NCBI GenBank assembly: GCA_050015495.1 | Contig: JBEKBH010000005.1 | Location: forward strand, 1-64,000 | DNA from: Palsa-1439 sp050015495 | Lineage (GTDB): Bacteria > Verrucomicrobiota > Verrucomicrobiia > Palsa-1439 | DNA length: 64,000 nucleotides | Reading direction: 5' to 3' | Shown: positions 59,578-64,000 of the stretch, one piece after another | Layout of the letters: each line of letters opens with the position of its first letter | Position numbering within the stretch: the stretch's first letter is position 1 | Position numbers and translations under genes: made by a program | Notes under the pieces: generated by a model | What the model was told of the DNA's origin: nothing | What the model saw: the letters and a program-made list of their open reading frames with translations, nothing else | The model's database searches: none

Positions 59578-60492
59578 TCAATCAATCTTCGTCGCCTCCA
59601 GGAACGTGCCTTCGTTCAATTGCTCGAACGCCTTGCGGAGCTGTTCCTGGGTGTTCATGACGATCGGGCCGTACCAGGCGACGGGTTCCTTGAGCGGTTT
59701 GCCGGAGACGAGGAGGAACCGGATGCCCTGTTCGCCAGCCTGGACGACGACTTCGTCGCCGCTATCGAAGAGGACGAGGGAACGGTCGTCGGCCTCGGAC
59801 GGGGGCGCGGTGTCCAGCCAGCCGACGCTTTCGGTGGGGACGGCGAGCGGTCCGGACGCATTACAGAATTTGCCGGAGCCGGCGAACACATAGGCGAACG
59901 CGTGGCGCGAGGTATCAACGGGCAGGCGTTTGCGTTTGCCGGGCGGGACAGTCACATCGAGGTAGATAGGGTCGGCGGCGATGCCATCGACAGGCCCCTT
60001 TTTCCCCCAGAACGAGCCGCAGACGATGCGGGCCTGGGTGCCATCGTCGTCGGTGACGTTGGGGATTTCGGGCGATTTGACCTCCTGGTAATGCGGGGCG
60101 GTCATCTTGAGCGAGGACGGGAGGTTGGCCCACAACTGGAAGCCGTGCATCCGGCCGGACTGGTCGCCCTTGGGCATTTCCTGGTGGATGATGCCGCGGC
60201 CGGCGGTCATCCACTGGACGTCGCCCGCTTCGATGGAGCCGTGGTTGCCGATGCTGTCGCTGTGCTCGACGTGGCCGGCGAGGACGTAGGTAATGGTCTC
60301 GATGCCGCGATGTGGGTGCCACGGGAAACCGGCGAGGTAATCGGCGGGGATATCGTTGCGGAAATCGTCGAGGAGCAGGAACGGGTCGGTGTCGGTGGTA
60401 CTGCCGAAGCCGAACGCGCGGCGGAGATGGACACCCGCGCCTTCGAGAGTGGGTTTGGATTTGATGAGTTTGTGGACGGGTCGAATGGACAT
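59578..60492 (-). CDS. Pirin family protein
   Basis: The 304-residue bicupin has the N-terminal metal site FPWHPHRGIETITYVLAGHVEHSDS and GDVQWMTAGRGIIHQEMP, which is the pirin signature of histidines plus Glu. A second cupin contains the C-terminal GPIVMNTQEQL tail. Pirins are iron-binding and some have quercetinase activity; the role here is unknown. ATG 60492 has AAGGAA upstream; the longer frame to 60750 is unlike the family. Repeats and a possible operator lie upstream. Confidence 0.94.
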   Translation of the reverse strand: MSIRPVHKLIKSKPTLEGAGVHLRRAFGFGSTTDTDPFLLLDDFRNDIPADYLAGFPWHPHRGIETITYVLAGHVEHSDSIGNHGSIEAGDVQWMTAGRGIIHQEMPKGDQSGRMHGFQLWANLPSSLKMTAPHYQEVKSPEIPNVTDDDGTQARIVCGSFWGKKGPVDGIAADPIYLDVTVPPGKRKRLPVDTSRHAFAYVFAGSGKFCNASGPLAVPTESVGWLDTAPPSEADDRSLVLFDSGDEVVVQAGEQGIRFLLVSGKPLKEPVAWYGPIVMNTQEQLRKAFEQLNEGTFLEATKID

Positions 60493-60603
60493 GCCAGTTC
60501 CTTTCGGTTGGTCGAGGCCCGCACGCCAGCGCGGGCCGGTTCGTCTGACGCGGGGGAATGTAGCACGTTTGGTGAGCCGGGCAAGGGGGAAGTGGGCCGG
60601 TTT

Positions 60604-60628
60604 TAGCCACAGATTCACACCGATGAGC
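60604..60628 (+). repeat. Solitary half arm of the CCACAGAT repeat
   Basis: TAGCCACAGATTCACACCGAT matches the left arm of the element at 12155-12601, but there is no inverse arm within the next few hundred bases. The surrounding gap 60493-60922 has no gene; it holds this, the repeat at 60691-60712 and the palindrome at 60817-60837. Confidence 0.6.
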
Positions 60629-60816
60629 CGCGTGACGCCGTAGGGCGAACGCGGGCTTCGCCACGAACGTTCACCACGAAGGGGCCACCCATCGACTTCG
60701 CTCAGGGCAGGCTCCGGGCACGAAGAGGGTGCGGAGAGGGTGCGGGGCAAGTGATGGCCGAAAGTCGCGCTCCGATCACTGACACCGGGTGGTGCCGAGC
60801 ATCAACCGGAGACATA

Positions 60817-60837
60817 ATACATTGTAGTGCAATGTAT
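60817..60837. promoter_or_regulatory. Perfect inverted repeat, possible operator
   Basis: ATACATTG-TAGTG-CAATGTAT is an 8-base perfect inverted repeat with a 5-base centre, AT-rich in a GC-rich context. That is the size and form of a site for a dimeric repressor (PadR or BlaI type). It lies about 325 bases upstream of the pirin start. No regulator gene is next to it, so its role is inferred only from shape. Confidence 0.4.
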
Positions 60838-60922
60838 CGCGCGTTGCGCGCAAGGTCCGGTCACAGGAAGATAATGTTGGGAATCAGGCTCTGACCGCAG
60901 AGACTTGCGACGCGGTCGCGGG

Positions 60923-61210
60923 TCACTTGAGGTTCTTCAAGTTGAAGGCGGCGAGGAGGAAGAGCAGAAGGACGATGCCGGCCAGGGAAAGGATTTTCAG
61001 GCGGAGGCGCTGGCGGTCCTGAAGGGAGCGGACGACGAATTTCATGGCGGGCTTGCTCAACAGGAGGACGCCGAGCGTGGCGCCGAGGAGCGCGCCGACG
61101 GCAGGTGACCAAGAGCTGTTGGCGTGGAAGAGGATCCTGACGAGGTAATAGCCGGCATTGGCCCCGGCGGCGAGGCAAGCCATGAGCACGAGAAGAATCG
61201 GTAGTTTCAT
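60923..61210 (-). CDS. Small hypothetical membrane protein (95 aa)
   Basis: From ATG 61210 the frame encodes an N-terminal hydrophobic helix that could be a signal (LPILLVLMACLAAGANAGYYL). A second helix follows (SPAVGALLGATLGVLLL), then a basic patch (RSLQDRQRLRLK) and a third helix (ILSLAGIVLLLFLLAAF). It is a three-pass small inner-membrane protein at most. No family is recognised. Longer frames upstream run into the tandem repeat and are rejected. Confidence 0.55.
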   Translation of the reverse strand: MKLPILLVLMACLAAGANAGYYLVRILFHANSSWSPAVGALLGATLGVLLLSKPAMKFVVRSLQDRQRLRLKILSLAGIVLLLFLLAAFNLKNLK

Positions 61211-61366
61211 GGGCGGTTCGCGCGTTGGGCCATGGCATGCAGTTGTGACAGAGTTGTGGTGAGAATGTCGAGGACGTTTCGGCGGAACGACAAGCCACGC
61301 CCGAGGCGGGCAAGCCACGCCGGAGGCGGGCAAGCGGGAAGGCCAATAGCGAATGCATAATAAATA

Positions 61367-61492
61367 GATCTGACCCAAACAGCACAATGATTATTCGACC
61401 CCGCTCATGGCAGGCAAATAAGCGCAGCAAATCGATCTGACCCAAACAGCACAATGATTATTCGACCCCGCTCATGGCAGGCAAATAAGCGC
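61367..61492. repeat. Perfect 59-bp direct repeat (two copies, period 67)
   Basis: Copies at 61367-61425 and 61434-61492 are identical. Each begins GATCTGACCCAAACAGCACA and ends GGCAGGCAAATAAGCGC, separated by 8 bases. The array ends 8 bases before the stop of the TIR-like gene. Just upstream (about 61290-61335) is a second short tandem, GAGGCGGGCAAGCC twice. Two copies with no spacer variety rule out a CRISPR. Confidence 0.85.
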
Positions 61493-61499
61493 GGATCTG

Positions 61500-62750
61500 T
61501 TAGTAGTGGTACAGCAAATCGCCCGTGTAACAGTCGCGAAAACCGAATTCATTCCAGATTGTCACGAAACAGGGCATAAGCAATTCTCTGACGTCCTCTC
61601 GACCATCGATTTTTGCGCTCTGAGGAACTACAACCGGGTCGCAAACAATGTCTTCTTGGTCAAGGACGCGCCCTGTTTCCATGCCCAGCCGCAGAATCTG
61701 ATCGTGGGTAGGAAAGAGCATTTTGTACCCTCGCATCCTCAAGAGGGAGATACCGACATGGATTGGGCACCCCACCGCGTGCGTCCTAAGTAGTTTCAAG
61801 TACCGTTGCACGGCCAAGACAACCGCCCCTTCTTGTACTGCCGGGAGCAGAACGCCGGTTACACCCATACCTGCGCTCCATTGGAAATCAGAAACAGGGC
61901 GGCCCAAAAGGGAGGTATTTGCAGCTTTAACGATTCCAGACTCTCCAAGCTCGACGACAGATTCGCGTTCATTTTCGATTTGTATTAGGCAATGGGCGTG
62001 GTACTCGGGGCGTGAGCCACAGCAATCATAGATCGGGCGAAGCTCCGCAAGTCCATCGCCGCGAACATTGATGTGGTTGGTCAATGGTTGTTCAGGAACG
62101 AGTGACACAGCAATGATGCCTTTTTGCCCGGCCAGCCTGTGGAAAGAATTCTTCTTGAGCGAATCCTCGAAGCGCCTTCTCTCTTCGGCGATTCGCAATT
62201 GAACCGTCCCTGTCTTCGATTGTTGATTCAGAAGACCACTCTTGATAATTTCCAAAAGCCCTGCCTTAATTTCAGACGTAAGCTTGGCTTGTACCTCAAC
62301 TTTGTTAGCGTCATCTTCAGAAACTCGATAGCGAATCTGGATATTCCGATGACGTAGGTCGAAGATCTGTTCTTCTGGCCGGCCGAATTCCTCATTCATC
62401 ACCAGAATGATTTGTTCCCAGGTGACGGCCTTGACGGCGTATCCGAGTTCGAGCAGCACGTTCGAATTCGGGACAGGCTTTTGCACCCGATCTACACTGG
62501 GGTCAGTTTTTCCAGTAAGAGTCACATCGGCGAGGAAGACCCCACAGCTATCTATCTTGGTCAGAATTGTGTTCGCGATGTCCGCCGTGCCAGGAACATT
62601 CTTCGTATCACTGTCAATTGTTAGCGAGACTCCCAGAGTGGCGTCCGCGTGGATCTCACTTATGGCATCGGCCAAAGCTTTCTCGATGAACCTGCGGTTC
62701 GTGTTGTCAGGGCGATCGCTTTGCCAAGCGTAGAAAACGGTGAAGTGCAT
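61500..62750 (-). CDS. Putative defence protein with TIR/nucleoside-deoxyribosyltransferase-like N-terminal domain
   Basis: The 416-residue protein opens HFTVFYAWQSDRPDNTNRRF. Residues 44-60 carry LTIDSDTKNVPGTADIA, then VFLADVTLTG (71-80) and PNSNVLLELGYAVKA (94-108), with Glu101 in the position of a catalytic glutamate. This is the outline of TIR-like or NDT-like NAD/nucleotide-cleaving domains in phage-defence proteins. The rest (about 190-416) is an unrecognised alpha/beta sensor or effector region. The gene is markedly more AT-rich than its neighbours, suggesting transfer. A GTG at 62762 is an alternative start. Confidence 0.6.
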   Translation of the reverse strand: MHFTVFYAWQSDRPDNTNRRFIEKALADAISEIHADATLGVSLTIDSDTKNVPGTADIANTILTKIDSCGVFLADVTLTGKTDPSVDRVQKPVPNSNVLLELGYAVKAVTWEQIILVMNEEFGRPEEQIFDLRHRNIQIRYRVSEDDANKVEVQAKLTSEIKAGLLEIIKSGLLNQQSKTGTVQLRIAEERRRFEDSLKKNSFHRLAGQKGIIAVSLVPEQPLTNHINVRGDGLAELRPIYDCCGSRPEYHAHCLIQIENERESVVELGESGIVKAANTSLLGRPVSDFQWSAGMGVTGVLLPAVQEGAVVLAVQRYLKLLRTHAVGCPIHVGISLLRMRGYKMLFPTHDQILRLGMETGRVLDQEDIVCDPVVVPQSAKIDGREDVRELLMPCFVTIWNEFGFRDCYTGDLLYHY

Positions 62751-62959
62751 AAAGTTTCTCACCTATCGCTGCGTGGTTGTACTGCCCGAAAGGTATGGAG
62801 ATGTCAAGATGTGAGGTGGTGGCCACGACGGAGCGTGGCCCTCCAAGGCAGACGGTCACACGCGGGGCCAAGGACTGCGCAAAAACACACGTTGGCTTTT
62901 CTGGTGACGATGTGGTGTGATGGCGGTTGGAATGGAAGGGAGACCAATTGCGTAGAGGG

Positions 62960-64000
62960 GTGATCAAGACGGACAGGTTTGCGCCACTGAAGGAACGACG
63001 GGCGTTTGGGCAAAGCCGTCGAGACGTGGTTGGGCGGGTGGACCAGTCGGTGTGGAAGGCATCACCACGCCGGGCTGATCCGGTGTCGGCGCTGGTCGCG
63101 GCGAACCGGGGACGGCAACCCGATTTGTTGCCGATCAAATGGGCGCGGATGAATGCGTCGCCATTCGGGTTCTTTCGGGGCGCGGCGGCGTTGATGGCGG
63201 GCGATCTGGCGACGATGCTGACCACGGGTCTGGGCGTCCAACTCTGCGGGGACGCGCATGTGAAGAACCTGGGGGCGTATGCCGCGCCGGACGGGCATTT
63301 GGTTTTCGATTTGAACGATTTTGACGAGACGATCCCGGGTCCGTGGGAATGGGACGTCAAGCGGCTAGCGACGAGCCTGGTCGTGGCGGGGAGTGAGGCG
63401 GGCGGCGGGAAGCGCGACGGCGCGACGGCGGTCCGGGCGTTTGTGGAATCGTATCGCGAGTCCATGGACCGGTTTTCGTGGATGAAGGTGATCGAGTTGG
63501 CCAAATGGGAAGTGCGACGACATACCGCCAGCGGGCCGGTTCGCGCAGTATTGCAGAAAGCGGAACGGGCGACCCCCGAAGTGACCTTGAAGAAGCTGAC
63601 GGTTCGTTCACGAGGGAATGAGCGCCGGTTTCATGATCGTCCACCACTGCTGTATCATGTGCCGCGGGAAACAGCCGAGGCCGTGATCGCCTCGCTGGTT
63701 CCGTATCGCCAGACGCTCGGGATCGACCGTCAACAGGCGCTGGATGGTTATCGACCCGTGGACGTGGCGTTCAAGGTTGTCGGCACGGGCAGCGTAGGGA
63801 CGCGGGACTACGTGGTGCTGCTGTTGGGGGAGCGGCCGGATGACGCGCTGTTTCTCCAGGTGAAGGAGGAATTGCCGTCGTGTTACGCGCGGTATCTTCG
63901 CGGCGCGCCGGCGTTTCCGAACCAGGGCCGACGCGTGGCGGAAGGTCAATATCGCCTGCAAACCATCACCGACCCATTTGTCGGGTGGACGAGCATCGGG
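62960..64000 (+). CDS. DUF2252 protein, partial (C-terminus beyond window)
   Basis: An open frame runs from a GTG at 62960 (or TTG at 62948, better placed behind AAGGGAG) to the window edge, about 347 residues. It has the DUF2252 blocks: PIKWARMNASPFGFFRGAAALM, GVQLCGDAHVKNLGAYAAPDG, LVFDLNDFDETIPGPWEWDV and VVGTGSVGTRDYVVLLLG. The GDAHxxN and DFDE segments resemble the catalytic and metal motifs of kinase-fold aminoglycoside-phosphotransferase relatives. The substrate is unknown. Confidence 0.88.
   Translation, partial: MIKTDRFAPLKERRAFGQSRRDVVGRVDQSVWKASPRRADPVSALVAANRGRQPDLLPIKWARMNASPFGFFRGAAALMAGDLATMLTTGLGVQLCGDAHVKNLGAYAAPDGHLVFDLNDFDETIPGPWEWDVKRLATSLVVAGSEAGGGKRDGATAVRAFVESYRESMDRFSWMKVIELAKWEVRRHTASGPVRAVLQKAERATPEVTLKKLTVRSRGNERRFHDRPPLLYHVPRETAEAVIASLVPYRQTLGIDRQQALDGYRPVDVAFKVVGTGSVGTRDYVVLLLGERPDDALFLQVKEELPSCYARYLRGAPAFPNQGRRVAEGQYRLQTITDPFVGWTSIG

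Noticed and set aside
61367..61492. Possible CRISPR array
   Set aside because: There are only two identical 59-base units with an 8-base gap, no spacers and no cas genes: a simple direct duplication.
1..64000. tRNA or rRNA genes
   Set aside because: Reading for T-loop and cloverleaf patterns on both strands revealed no convincing candidate; a dedicated scan was not possible here.

Overview
The window looks like a piece of a GC-rich chromosome from the Verrucomicrobiota (Pedosphaera/Limisphaerales-like). This is an inference from three things: two exosortase substrates of different classes (PEP-CTERM and VPDSG-CTERM), many short hairpin-forming dispersed repeats, and the gene families present. 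No rRNA, tRNA or CRISPR array was recognised. Both ends cut through genes.

Layout. 0-8.1 kb is an accessory, repeat-scarred region: two GT-C membrane glycosyltransferases plus a decayed copy of one of them, an FAD amine-oxidase-like protein, a GT4 glycosyltransferase, a PEP-CTERM protein and a transposase remnant. 8.1-24 kb holds a MidA/NDUFAF7-type methyltransferase divergent from a complete complex I operon: nuoA-B-C-D-EF(fused)-G-H-I-J-K-L-M-N. A perfect CRP-type palindrome lies in front of nuoA. Three foreign small ORFs sit at or just after gene junctions of the operon: a frameshifted GxxExxY gene, an ORF6N gene and a four-helix-bundle (S23/IVP) gene. The first and third are enclosed by inverted-repeat arms, and the first repeat also occurs ORF-less at two other nuo junctions, where it encodes the last residues of NuoG and NuoI. 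24.5-29.7 kb carries fumC, an A-type Fe-S carrier, def and a PaaI-type thioesterase. 29.8-41 kb carries a VPDSG-CTERM protein, a secreted GH28 enzyme, an ABC1 kinase, an HdeD/stress-protein pair, AMMECR1, DUF72 and argA. 42.3-47.2 kb carries a PaeR7I/XhoI-like restriction-modification pair, folA-thyA and an exopolysaccharide-initiating sugar transferase. 47.3-50.2 kb carries glpD, a glycerophosphodiesterase and a lone RelE-like toxin.

The most remarkable object is a single 7.5-kb ORF on the minus strand (50324-57832). It encodes about 2,500 residues joining ETF:quinone oxidoreductase with its 4Fe-4S domain, an acyl-CoA-dehydrogenase-like C-terminal domain, a full acyl-CoA dehydrogenase, ETF beta and ETF alpha. 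On paper it is a one-chain route from acyl-CoA to quinone. With fumarase, complex I, G3P dehydrogenase and the glycerophosphodiesterase nearby, the window is rich in lipid-derived electron flow into the quinone pool.

The right end (58-64 kb) has a DUF4139 protein, a pirin, a perfect 59-bp direct repeat next to a TIR/NDT-like putative defence protein, and a truncated DUF2252 gene.
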